From Burkholderia sp. NRF60-BP8 (lineage in GTDB: Bacteria > Pseudomonadota > Gammaproteobacteria > Burkholderiales > Burkholderiaceae): a stretch of 64,000 bases of DNA. The DNA lies in assembly GCF_001522585.2 (NCBI RefSeq), contig NZ_CP013373.1:2666001-2730000 (forward strand). Direction: 5' to 3'. Position 1 is the stretch's first letter, and each line of letters starts with the position of its first letter. The notes below the pieces were generated by a model. It saw only the letters and a program-made list of their open reading frames with translations. It searched no databases and was not told the DNA's origin. This document shows positions 15,911-23,528 of this stretch, piece after piece. The position numbers and the translations under genes are program-made.

Positions 15911-16834
15911 ATGACTTACTCTTCAAATATTGCGTTGAATCGATCCATGGAACCATCGACCGACCCCGCATCGACCGCGCTCGACATCGCGCTGCTGCGC
16001 ACTTTTCTCGAAGTGGTCGACAGTCGCGGGTTCGCGCCGGCCGCCGAGCGCCTCGCGCTGACGCCGTCCGCCGTCAGCGGCCACATCAAGCGGCTGGAAC
16101 AGGCGGCCGGCACCGTGCTGCTCGCGCGCACGACACGCCGTATCGCGCTGACGCCGGCCGGCGACACGCTGTACGCGTACGCGCGCAACATCGTCGACAT
16201 GGAACGCGAAGTGCGCGCGCGGCTGCGCGGCGCGCCGGCGCACGGGCCGCTGCGGGTCGGCGCGTCGGAGGATTTCGCGGGCACGTGGCTGCCGCAGGTG
16301 CTGCGCACGTTCCGCGACAGCCATCCGCGCACCTCGATCGAACTGAAGGTCGGCATCACCGCGTCGCTGTTGCGGGAGCAATCGCTGGGCCGGCTCGACG
16401 TCGTGTTCGGCAAGCAGTGCCGACAGGTCGACACGCCCGGCGAACTGCTGTGGGAGGAGCCGCTCGTGTGGGCATTCGCGGCCGATACGGCGCTCGACGC
16501 CGACGAAGGCGTGCCGCTCGCGCTGTTTCCGGAGCCGTGCGTGTATCGGCAAGCCGCGGTGTCCGCGCTCGCCGCGGCGCTGCGGCCGTTTCGCGTGCTG
16601 TTCGAAAGCGGGAGCATGGCCGGCTGCATGTCGGCCGCGCTCGCCGGTTTCGCGGTCACGGCGCTCGCGCGCAGCCAGTTGCGCGACGGCCTGCGCGAGT
16701 GCGGGCCGCACGACGGCCTGCCGGCGCTGCCGGCCGCACGCTTTTACGCATTCGCGTCGAAACCCGCGGGCGTCGGCGCCGCGCTGATCGACGCGGTACG
16801 CGCCACCGGGCGCACCCGGCAGTTCGCCGCTTGA
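15911..16834 (+). CDS. LysR family transcriptional regulator
   Basis: The 307-aa protein has a LysR helix-turn-helix at about residues 24-85 (LALTPSAVSGHIKRLEQAAGTVLL). The N-terminus is longer than usual; MEPSTDP at 15947 is an alternative start, but GGAG near 15902 favours 15911. It diverges from the alpha/beta hydrolase gene across a 76-bp gap, the standard arrangement for a regulator and its target. The effector is unknown. Confidence 0.85.
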   Translation: MTYSSNIALNRSMEPSTDPASTALDIALLRTFLEVVDSRGFAPAAERLALTPSAVSGHIKRLEQAAGTVLLARTTRRIALTPAGDTLYAYARNIVDMEREVRARLRGAPAHGPLRVGASEDFAGTWLPQVLRTFRDSHPRTSIELKVGITASLLREQSLGRLDVVFGKQCRQVDTPGELLWEEPLVWAFAADTALDADEGVPLALFPEPCVYRQAAVSALAAALRPFRVLFESGSMAGCMSAALAGFAVTALARSQLRDGLRECGPHDGLPALPAARFYAFASKPAGVGAALIDAVRATGRTRQFAA

Positions 16835-16942
16835 GCATGCGCGGCGCGGTCGCCGCACGGCCGCAGCGCACCGGTGCCGATCGGCCGCATCCCGAGCCGG
16901 CGAACGGCGGAACGGCCCGCGGATACCGGCACGATGCCGCCT

Positions 16943-17872
16943 TCAGTCGCCGCTGCCGCTCGCGCCCGCGTCGTTCAACGCATCGGCCATCAACTCGCCG
17001 AACCACTCGATGAACGCGTTGAGCCGCCTCGAGCGATGCCGGCGGTGCGGATACACGGCCGCCACGTCCATCGGCTCGGCGCGGTGGCCGGGCATCACGT
17101 CGACGAGTGCGCCGCTTGCCAGCAGATGCTCGACGTCGAAGCGCGGAATCTGGATCAGCCCCATTCCCGCGATGCAGCTGGCGATATAGGTTTCGGCGTT
17201 GTTGACGATCACGCGGCTCGGCAGCGTCAGCGCGTGCCGCTGCCCGTCCGCGCAGTATTCCCAGCCGAGCTCGCGCCCCGTCGTCGGCGACGCATAGCCG
17301 ATCGCCCAGTGCCCGTGCGCGAGCGCATCCGGATGCTCGGGCACGCCGCATTCGCGCAGGTAGTCGGGGCTCGCGCAGTTGATCAGCGCGAACTGCCCGA
17401 GCGGCCGCACGACGAGGCTGCTGTCCGCGAGCCGCCCGACGCGGATCGCGCAATCGACCCCCTCCTGCACGAGGTCGATCGTGCGGTCCGTCGAGCCGAG
17501 GGACAGTTGCAGCTTCGGGTGGCGGCGAAACAGCGACGGCAGCGCGGGCGCCACGACGCGGCGCGCGATCCGGCTCGGCACGTCGACGTTCAGCCGCCCG
17601 ACCACGTCGCGGTCGCGGCGCCGAAACAGGCGGTCGAGTTCGTCGGCTTCCGCGAGCAGGCGCCGGCCGCGTTCGAGCAGCAGTGCGCCGTCGGCGGTCA
17701 GCTGCACCTGGCGCGTCGTGCGATGCAACAGGCGCGTGCCGAGCGCCGTCTCGAGCTGCTGGACGGCCGCCGACACGGTCGCGCGCGGCACGTCGAGCGC
17801 ATGCGCGGCCTTGATGAAGCTGCCCATCTCGGCAACCTGCAGGAAGATCCTGACCTGATCCAGCTTGTCCAT
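16943..17872 (-). CDS. LysR family transcriptional regulator
   Basis: The 309-aa protein begins MDKLDQVRIFLQVAEMGSF and has the LysR helix-turn-helix in the first 65 residues (LDVPRATVSAAVQQLETALG). The set of motifs resembles the CrgA/AaeR-like subgroup often linked to SDR or aromatic metabolism genes. It lies downstream of and in the same direction as the SDR at 18059, but a strong terminator separates them. The start at 17872 is chosen because upstream in-frame codons are not family-like. Confidence 0.87.
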   Translation of the reverse strand: MDKLDQVRIFLQVAEMGSFIKAAHALDVPRATVSAAVQQLETALGTRLLHRTTRQVQLTADGALLLERGRRLLAEADELDRLFRRRDRDVVGRLNVDVPSRIARRVVAPALPSLFRRHPKLQLSLGSTDRTIDLVQEGVDCAIRVGRLADSSLVVRPLGQFALINCASPDYLRECGVPEHPDALAHGHWAIGYASPTTGRELGWEYCADGQRHALTLPSRVIVNNAETYIASCIAGMGLIQIPRFDVEHLLASGALVDVMPGHRAEPMDVAAVYPHRRHRSRRLNAFIEWFGELMADALNDAGASGSGD

Positions 17873-17942
17873 CGGCGGGAAACCCGGGTTCGAACGGTCG
17901 CGGCCGCCGGCTGCCGCGCATCGCGGCCGGCTTCGGCGACAC

Positions 17943-17982
17943 AAAGAAAAACGGGCGCGCGGCCTCGTGACCGCGCGCCCGT
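17943..17982 (-). terminator. Rho-independent terminator of the SDR gene at 18059
   Basis: A perfect 12-bp stem (ACGGGCGCGCGG with CCGCGCGCCCGT, 8-nt loop) is followed on the minus strand by TTTTCTTT. It lies 77 bp after the SDR stop and upstream of the LysR start. Confidence 0.88.
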
Positions 17983-18058
17983 CCATTGTCCACGCAAACG
18001 CGCCATTGCGGTGCGCCGCTGCCGCGACGGCCGCCCGCACGGCCCGTGAGCGGCCCGG

Positions 18059-18832
18059 TTACTTGGTCGTATAGCCGCCGTTGATCAGGATCGTCTGGCC
18101 CGTGATCCACCACCCGTCGGTCACGAGATGGCGGATGAACGGCACGACGTCCTCGATGTCGGTCAGGCCCGTCTTGCTGAACGGCGACAGCGCGGCGGCC
18201 GTCTTGTGGTACGCGACCGCATCGGCGCCTTCGGCCGGATAGAAGAACGGCGTGTCCATCGGGCCCGGCCCGACGGCCGTCACCGAGATGCCGCGCGCGC
18301 CGTATTCCTTCGACGCCGCGCGCGTGAAGTGCTCGACCGGCGCCTTCGACCCTTCGTACGCCGCGTAGAACGGCGTGAACGCGCCGAGCAGCGACGTCAC
18401 GAGCGTGACGAGCTTGCCGTGATCCTCGAGGTGCCGCCCGGCTTCCTTGATGAAGAAGAACGCCGACTTGCTGTTGACCGCGAACATCTCGTCGTACTCG
18501 GCCTCGCTGATCTCGGCGAACGGCTTCTTCAGCACCTTGCCGACCGTGTTGATCGCGATGTCGATCTTGCCGAAGTGCTGCTTCGCGTCGTCGAACAGCT
18601 TCTCGACCGCGGCAGCGGTCGTCAGGTCCGCCTGGAACGTCGCGGCTTGCGCGCCGGCCGCGCGCACCGCGGCGGCCGTCTCCTCGGCCTGCGCCTGCGA
18701 TGCCGCGCTGTTGTAGTGAATCGCCACCGCCTTCGCGCCGTGGCCAGCCAGGTCCCGGGCGATCAGGCCGCCGAGATTCTTTGCGCCGCCTGCGATCAGG
18801 ACGACCTTGTCTGCGAGCGTATGAGTTGCCAC
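18059..18832 (-). CDS. SDR family oxidoreductase
   Basis: The 257-aa protein carries AGGAKNLGG at residues 14-22 in the nucleotide-binding position (a departure from TGxxxGxG) and the catalytic Y159/K163 (YEGSK) preceded by TLVTSLLG. AINTVG replaces the NNAG motif. It is a cytosolic oxidoreductase of unknown substrate. The LysR gene downstream on the same strand is the likeliest regulator. A small dyad, TGGATTATCCA, lies 78 bp upstream. Confidence 0.88.
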   Translation of the reverse strand: MATHTLADKVVLIAGGAKNLGGLIARDLAGHGAKAVAIHYNSAASQAQAEETAAAVRAAGAQAATFQADLTTAAAVEKLFDDAKQHFGKIDIAINTVGKVLKKPFAEISEAEYDEMFAVNSKSAFFFIKEAGRHLEDHGKLVTLVTSLLGAFTPFYAAYEGSKAPVEHFTRAASKEYGARGISVTAVGPGPMDTPFFYPAEGADAVAYHKTAAALSPFSKTGLTDIEDVVPFIRHLVTDGWWITGQTILINGGYTTK

Positions 18833-18905
18833 GGTTGACTCCTTTTTTCGGTGAACGAAGCTTGGAGTGTAGGCATGCGCGAGCCGCCGGTCAGCCGGCC
18901 GCGGC

Positions 18906-18920
18906 TGGATGGATTATCCA
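18906..18920. promoter_or_regulatory. Dyad upstream of the SDR gene, possible operator
   Basis: TGGATTATCCA (18910-18920) is a perfect 11-bp palindrome preceded by another TGGAT at 18906 and followed by ATCGATCCA. It lies in an AT-richer patch 78-88 bp upstream of the SDR start at 18832. The position suits a transcription-factor site; the binding protein is unknown. Confidence 0.4.
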
Positions 18921-19011
18921 GAAAATCGATCCAATCGAAGCAATGCAAGGCGGCCTGCCGCACCGACAAGAGCGCCGGATTGCGCGGTCGATCGCACGGC
19001 CGCCGGTCGGC

Positions 19012-19512
19012 TCAGCGTGCGTACAGCGCCGCGTCGATCTTGCCGAGCAGCCACTGCATGCCCGCCAGATGCTGCTGATCGTGGCTGCACAGGTAATGGA
19101 CGAGCCCACGCACGGTCAGCGCACCGTAGCCCTCGAACTCGCCGGTACGCTCGAACTGTTCGGGCGTGAGGCGCGACAGCAGCTCCAGCGTCTCGCGCCG
19201 CGCGTCGCGAATCGCCGCGAGCACGTCGGACGCATACGCGTCGTTGTAGCGCCGCTCGATCGCGAGCGCGTCGCCGTCGATCGAGACGAGCAGCGGCCGG
19301 TCTTCGTCGAGCATGCAGCGCAGCCGCACGTGATAACCGTCGATCTCGATGTCGCGCACGTGGCAGAGCTGCCCGAGCGGCGAGAAATGCTCGCTCGGAA
19401 TGCCGGCCCAGTCGTCGGGTGTCCAGCGCGCATAGCCGTCGGGGACGGCCGCGAAATGCGCTTCGAGCTGGCGGGGGAAATCGGCGAGTGCGTCGAGCGT
19501 CGTCGGATTCAT
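19012..19512 (-). CDS. DinB superfamily protein
   Basis: The 166-aa protein has the DinB/YfiT four-helix pattern with the three metal-ligand histidines: LCHVRDIEIDGYHVR near residue 50, and HDQQHLAGMQWLLGKI near the C-terminus. Members include thiol-dependent transferases and DNA-damage-induced proteins; most are uncharacterised, and no substrate can be assigned here. It is cytosolic, without signal or membrane segments. It is 64 bp downstream of copC on the same strand, though no functional link is evident. Confidence 0.82.
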   Translation of the reverse strand: MNPTTLDALADFPRQLEAHFAAVPDGYARWTPDDWAGIPSEHFSPLGQLCHVRDIEIDGYHVRLRCMLDEDRPLLVSIDGDALAIERRYNDAYASDVLAAIRDARRETLELLSRLTPEQFERTGEFEGYGALTVRGLVHYLCSHDQQHLAGMQWLLGKIDAALYAR

Positions 19513-19576
19513 GCCGGAGACTCCTGTCGGATAAGGGCGGCGGCAATCCTGGCACGGGCTTGCCGCCGCCGTTGCG

Positions 19577-19951
19577 TCACTTCACGCCGAAGCCGTACGC
19601 GCCCTGCGTGCGATGCCCGTCGGTCGCGACGGCCACCCACTTCACCGTGTACGCGCCCGTGCCGAGCGCCGCGAGCGGCACCGTCATCCGCTTGCGGTTC
19701 GACGCGTCGATGCGCGCGCGGCCGTTCGACACCGTCTTGCCGTCGCCGTCGACGACGACGATCGAACTGAACGCCGGCTCCAGCGGCTCGGTGAAGTCGA
19801 TCGTGACGGCCGCCGGTGCAACTGCCAGCGCGGCGCCCGCCGGCGGATCGCTCTTCGCGAGATGCGCATGCGCGAACGCGGTCGACGAAACGGTCGCGGC
19901 GACGATGACGGCGGCAGCATGGCGGCCGAACGGAAATGAATCGAAAGGCAT
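19577..19951 (-). CDS. copC: CopC-domain periplasmic copper-binding protein
   Basis: The 124-aa precursor has a signal peptide (cleavage predicted after STAFA, near residue 27). The mature protein begins HAHLAKSDPPAG, so a histidine is at or next to the N-terminus as in CopC Cu(II) sites, and it ends TDGHRTQGAYGFGVK with the second conserved histidine. It is a single CopC beta-sandwich, probably binding copper in the periplasm. No copD permease is adjacent, so how copper would enter the cytoplasm is open. A multicopper oxidase occurs 35 kb away but is not linked. Confidence 0.85.
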   Translation of the reverse strand: MPFDSFPFGRHAAAVIVAATVSSTAFAHAHLAKSDPPAGAALAVAPAAVTIDFTEPLEPAFSSIVVVDGDGKTVSNGRARIDASNRKRMTVPLAALGTGAYTVKWVAVATDGHRTQGAYGFGVK

Positions 19952-20065
19952 GAGCTTTCCGTGAAGAATGAACGAGCGCCGCGCGCCGCGCAGCGTTCCG
20001 GCAGCTTACCAGCGCATGCGCGTCCATGCCGGCCCTGCGCCGGCGCTTGATAGAATGCGCGCGCT

Positions 20066-20782
20066 ATGGATCTCGAAAGCATTCTCTACACCCAGGGCTT
20101 CGGCTCGCGCCGCCAGTGCCGCGGCCTGATCGAAGCAGGCCGCGTCGCCGTCGCCGGCGCGGCCGCGACCGACCCGGACACCACCTTCGATACCGACGGC
20201 CTCGTGTTCTCGGTCGACGATACGGCATGGCCGTTCCATGCGCGCGCGTATCTCGCGCTCAACAAGCCGGCCGGCTACGAGTGTTCGCGCGATCCGCAGC
20301 ACCATGCGAGCGTGTTCAGCCTGTTGCCCGCGCCGCTCGTCGCACGCGGCGTGCAGTGCGTCGGCCGGCTCGACCAGGACACGACCGGCCTGCTGCTGCT
20401 GTCCGACGACGGCCAGTTCGTGCACGCGTACACGTCGCCGAAGCGCAAGGTGCCGAAGACCTACGTCGCGACCGTACGCCACCCGCTCGACGACACGCAA
20501 CTGCAGGCACTGCGCACCGGCGTGCAATTGCATGGCGAGCCGAAGCCGATCGCGGCCGTCGCCGCCGCCGCCCGCGACACGCACGCGCTCGCGCTGACCG
20601 TGCTCGAAGGCAAGTACCACCAGGTCAAGCGGATGGTCGCGGCGGCGAGCAACCGCGTCGAGTCGCTGCATCGCGAAAGCATCGGCGGCTTCGCGCTGCC
20701 GGACGATCTCGCACCCGGCGCGTGGCGGTGGCTCGACGAAGCCGACCTTGCCGCGCTGCGCAATCCCGTCGAAACCCTGTAA
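20066..20782 (+). CDS. RsuA-family 16S rRNA pseudouridine synthase
   Basis: The 238-aa protein has an N-terminal S4 RNA-binding segment (residues 1-50) and a pseudouridine synthase domain with GRLDQDTTGLLLL, D103 being the catalytic aspartate. KTYVATVRHPL and KYHQVKRMVAA are further RsuA-family motifs. It should isomerise a uridine in small-subunit rRNA, by family U516. The ATG at 20066 follows a TAGAAT -10-like box at 20049-20054 closely, so the 5' leader would be very short. It diverges from copC. Confidence 0.88.
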   Translation: MDLESILYTQGFGSRRQCRGLIEAGRVAVAGAAATDPDTTFDTDGLVFSVDDTAWPFHARAYLALNKPAGYECSRDPQHHASVFSLLPAPLVARGVQCVGRLDQDTTGLLLLSDDGQFVHAYTSPKRKVPKTYVATVRHPLDDTQLQALRTGVQLHGEPKPIAAVAAAARDTHALALTVLEGKYHQVKRMVAAASNRVESLHRESIGGFALPDDLAPGAWRWLDEADLAALRNPVETL

Positions 20783-20888
20783 GGGAAAATCCGCACGACC
20801 GTTCGGCATCCGGCCGCCCCTGCGCCGCAGGTTCCCCCGCTATACTGAAATCACAAGCTGCAAGAGCAGCGATGCAGGGGGGGACATC

Positions 20889-21077
20889 ATGAACATCAAC
20901 CATTCTTTCGAACTGTCGTCGGTGATGATCGCGTTCGCGGTCATCGGCGTCGTCGCGATCGGCGGCCTGCTGGCCACGATGCATCTGAAGCACAAATATC
21001 ATCCGAACCTGATCGGCGCGCTGATCGGTGCGCTGCTGTGCTTCCTGCTGATCGAGGCGTTACCGGCGCTCACCTGA
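20889..21077 (+). CDS. Small membrane protein, function unknown
   Basis: The 62-aa product (MNINHSFELSSVMIAFAVIG...) has two hydrophobic helices, about residues 12-32 and 41-60, joined by a short basic segment (HLKHKYHP), so it is a predicted two-helix inner-membrane protein. A TATACT -10 box at 20841-20846 and a purine-rich ribosome-binding sequence (GGGGGGGAC) precede it, which supports expression. The end overlaps the 3' end of the convergent epimerase-like gene by 18 bp. I do not recognise the family. Confidence 0.65.
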   Translation: MNINHSFELSSVMIAFAVIGVVAIGGLLATMHLKHKYHPNLIGALIGALLCFLLIEALPALT

Positions 21078-22097
21078 CGCGCTGCCCGGCGCGAGCGTTT
21101 GAAGGAAATCGTCTACGGTCGGATAGCGCAACGTCACGCACAATTCGGCCTTGAGCCGTGCGTTGGACAGGCGCCGCGACTCGCGCATGAACGACAGCAG
21201 CGTCGGCTCGAGCAGGCGCTCCGCGTCCGCGCGGCTGACGCGCGGCGGCCTCGGCAGGCCGAGCGCCTGCGCGACCCGGTCGAAATACTCCCCCATCCGC
21301 AGTTCGGTGTCGTCCGACGCGTGCACGACGCGCGCCGGCTTGCCGCGCTCGGCCGCACGGCGCAGGATCGCCGCGAGATCGTCCGCGTGGATGTGGTTCG
21401 TGTACACGTCGTCGGCCGGCTCGAGCGCCGGCGTGCCGCGCTCGAGCCGCGCGAGCGGCAGGCGGTTCGCCGCATAGATGCCGGGAATGCGCACGATGCG
21501 CGCCGACAACGCGCCGCGCACCGTCGCCGCGCGCAGTTGCCGCTCGGCCGACACGCGCCGGAACGCGCGCGGGTTCGCGGGGCGCAGGGGTTGCGTTTCG
21601 TCGATGCGCGCGCCGCCGCAATCGCCGTAGACGCCCGTCGTACTGGCGTAGACGAGCCTCGGCGCGCGAAGACCGTCGGGTACAATACGCGCTGCCCGAA
21701 CGGGCGCGCCGGCCTGTCGCGCCGCGCTGCGCAGCGTTCGGAGCCGGCCGGCCGCCGGTGCCGGCGGCGCCGCCGGCCGACGCGCGGGCATGGACGTTGC
21801 GGCGATCAGCGCACGCGTGCGCCGGTCGTCGCGGCCGTCGGATTGCGGCGGCGCGAGATGCAGGATCGTGCGGGCGAGGCCCGCGAGGCGGCCGAGCGTC
21901 GCCGGGCGATCGAGATCGCCGACGATCGGCGTCGCGCCTACGGCGCGCAGTTCGTCGCGGCGAGCCGGGTGGCTCGTCAGCGCGAAGATGCGCAGATTGC
22001 GGCGCGCGTCACGCCATTGCGCGACGCAGCGCATGCCGACGTCGCCGCAGCCGACGATCAGTACGCGCGGCCGGCGCAGGATTCGTGTCGCGATCAT
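21060..22097 (-). CDS. NAD(P)-dependent epimerase/dehydratase-like SDR
   Basis: The 345-aa protein has an N-terminal Rossmann motif VLIVGCGDVGM (residues 13-23), LVYASTTGVYGDCGG in the catalytic region and YTNHIHADDLA, all typical of extended atypical SDRs of the YeeZ/WcaG type. The stretch of about 45 residues around 120-160 is low-complexity Ala/Arg/Pro and looks like a poorly conserved loop. The function is unassigned; related proteins are called sugar-nucleotide epimerases without biochemical proof. It is divergent from the ferredoxin-reductase gene and overlaps the small membrane protein at its 3' end. Confidence 0.78.
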   Translation of the reverse strand: MIATRILRRPRVLIVGCGDVGMRCVAQWRDARRNLRIFALTSHPARRDELRAVGATPIVGDLDRPATLGRLAGLARTILHLAPPQSDGRDDRRTRALIAATSMPARRPAAPPAPAAGRLRTLRSAARQAGAPVRAARIVPDGLRAPRLVYASTTGVYGDCGGARIDETQPLRPANPRAFRRVSAERQLRAATVRGALSARIVRIPGIYAANRLPLARLERGTPALEPADDVYTNHIHADDLAAILRRAAERGKPARVVHASDDTELRMGEYFDRVAQALGLPRPPRVSRADAERLLEPTLLSFMRESRRLSNARLKAELCVTLRYPTVDDFLQTLAPGSASGERR

Positions 22098-22204
22098 GTT
22101 GGTTGCGAAATCAGTAGCCGCCGTTGCGCGACGCGCAACGGTTTTGCATTGTAGCTGCCGTGCGCGACACGCACGGTCCCCCCATTTTGTTCTAGTTTGG
22201 TTCT

Positions 22205-23236
22205 ATGGCATTCAACGTCACTCTCAAGCAAAGCGGCCGGCAGTTCCAGGTCGAGTCGGACGAAACCGTGCTGGCGGCCGCGCTGCGCCAGAACGTCCAT
22301 CTGCCGTACGGCTGCAAGAACGGCGCGTGCGGCTCCTGCAAGGGCCAGATCGTGTCGGGCCAGATCGAACAGGGTCCGCATGCCGCGTCGGCGCTGTCCA
22401 ACGACGAACGCACGCGCGGCCTCGCGCTGCTGTGCTGCTCGAAGGCGCAATGCGATCTCGAGATCGACGTGCGCGAGATCGCCGGCGTCGACGGCGTGCA
22501 GGTCAAGAAGCTGCCGTGCCGGATCGCCGCGCTCGAACGCAAGGCGGACGACGTGATGGTCGTGAAGCTGCAGTTGCCGGCCAACGAACGCCTGCAGTAC
22601 CTCGCGGGCCAGTACGTCGAATTCATCCTGAAGGACGGCTCGCGCCGCAGCTACTCGATGGCGAACGCGCCGCACGAGGAAGGCCCGATCGAGCTGCACA
22701 TCCGCCACATGCCGGGCGGCAAGTTCACCGACCACGTGTTCGGTGCGATGAAGGAGCGCGACATCCTGCGCTTCGAAGGCCCGCTCGGCACGTTCTTCCT
22801 GCGCGAGGATTCCGACAAGCCGATCGTGCTGCTCGCGTCGGGCACCGGCTTCGCGCCGATCAAGGCGATCATCGAGCACGTGAAGCACGCGGGCATCACG
22901 CGCCCGATGACGCTCTACTGGGGCGCGCGCCGCAAGAAGGACATCTACCTCGCCGAACTCGCCGAGCAGTGGGCGCGCGACATCCCGAACTTCAAGTACG
23001 TGCCGGTGCTCTCCGAGCCGGACGATGCCGACCAGTGGACGGGCCGCACGGGCTTCGTCCATCGCGCGGTGATCGAGGACCTGCCCGATCTGTCGGGCCA
23101 CCAGGTGTACGCGTGCGGCGCGCCGGTGATGGTCGAATCCGCGCAGCGCGACTTCACGCAGCACCACGCGCTGCCGGCCGACGAGTTCTACGCGGACTCG
23201 TTCACGAGCGCCGCCGATCTCGCGCATCCGGTCTGA
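22205..23236 (+). CDS. Ferredoxin-NAD(P)H reductase fusion (CDP-6-deoxy-3,4-glucoseen reductase/phenol hydroxylase P5-like)
   Basis: The 343-aa protein joins a plant-type [2Fe-2S] domain (YGCKNGACGSC with C37, C42 and C45, fourth ligand C77 in LLCC) to an FAD domain (RRSYSMANAP) and an NAD(P) domain (LLASGTGFAPIKAIIE). Such proteins pass electrons from NAD(P)H to an oxygenase or dehydratase. Annotators often call this group CDP-6-deoxy-delta-3,4-glucoseen reductase (AscD-like), but no deoxysugar or oxygenase genes lie nearby, so the partner is unknown. It is an orphan reductase between an epimerase-like gene and the argD-like gene. Confidence 0.82.
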   Translation: MAFNVTLKQSGRQFQVESDETVLAAALRQNVHLPYGCKNGACGSCKGQIVSGQIEQGPHAASALSNDERTRGLALLCCSKAQCDLEIDVREIAGVDGVQVKKLPCRIAALERKADDVMVVKLQLPANERLQYLAGQYVEFILKDGSRRSYSMANAPHEEGPIELHIRHMPGGKFTDHVFGAMKERDILRFEGPLGTFFLREDSDKPIVLLASGTGFAPIKAIIEHVKHAGITRPMTLYWGARRKKDIYLAELAEQWARDIPNFKYVPVLSEPDDADQWTGRTGFVHRAVIEDLPDLSGHQVYACGAPVMVESAQRDFTQHHALPADEFYADSFTSAADLAHPV

Positions 23237-23298
23237 GCGCCGGGCGCGCCCTCGCCCCGCTGCGCGCCGCCCGTGTCACATTCGTGGCATCGCGGCGG

Positions 23299-23328
23299 TT
23301 TACAGTGGGGCGCGGGATGCCTTATGCT
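23299..23328 (+). promoter_or_regulatory. Predicted sigma-70 promoter for the argD-like transcript
   Basis: TTTACA (23299-23304), an 18-bp spacer and TATGCT (23323-23328) form the best promoter-like pair in the intergenic region. The predicted start of transcription falls at about 23335-23336, exactly at the ATG of the arginine-rich mini-ORF. Confidence 0.5.
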
Positions 23329-23335
23329 TGCGCAC

Positions 23336-23419
23336 ATGAACCGCTTCCTGTCCGCTCCCCGACGTCGCCGCTCGCCGCTCCGCCCGGATGCCGCCGGCTC
23401 GTCACGGACTCGCGCGTAA
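23336..23419 (+). CDS. Candidate arginine-rich leader peptide (attenuator)
   Basis: A 27-codon open frame encodes [20 protein letters not shown] plus GSSRTRA. Eight of 27 residues are arginine, four of them consecutive (codons CGA CGT CGC CGC, 23360-23371). It starts at the predicted transcription start, so it would be leaderless, and no ribosome-binding site is visible. Its stop codon lies within the 5' arm of a hairpin (GCGTAACC 23414-23421 with GGTTACGC 23437-23444), followed by a perfect terminator at 23464 and then the argD-like start. This layout resembles transcription attenuation of amino acid biosynthesis genes. Arginine codons are common by chance in GC-rich DNA, so this is a hypothesis. 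Confidence 0.4.
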   Translation: MNRFLSAPRRRRSPLRPDAAGSSRTRA

Positions 23420-23463
23420 CCCTCCTCCGCTTCACCGGTTACGCACAAGCTGTTCGACCCACC

Positions 23464-23488
23464 AGCCACGGCCTTCCGTGGCTTTTTT
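23464..23488 (+). terminator. Strong Rho-independent terminator 40 bp ahead of the argD-like start
   Basis: AGCCACGG (23464-23471), loop CCTT, CCGTGGCT (23476-23483) and a run of T make an ideal terminator. It lies 228 bp after the reductase gene but only 40 bp before the argD-like ATG and downstream of a promoter-like pair. It is therefore a better candidate for an attenuator than for the end of the reductase transcript. Confidence 0.88.
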
Positions 23489-23528
23489 ATTGCCCCTTTC
23501 CTTTCAACGCCCGCTGGAGTCTGCCGCC

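Noticed and set aside
21060..22097. Low-complexity Ala/Arg/Pro segment in the epimerase-like gene considered as an insertion or frameshift
   Set aside because: The frame continues into conserved motifs (YASTTGVYGD) on both sides at the expected spacing, so a variable loop explains it.
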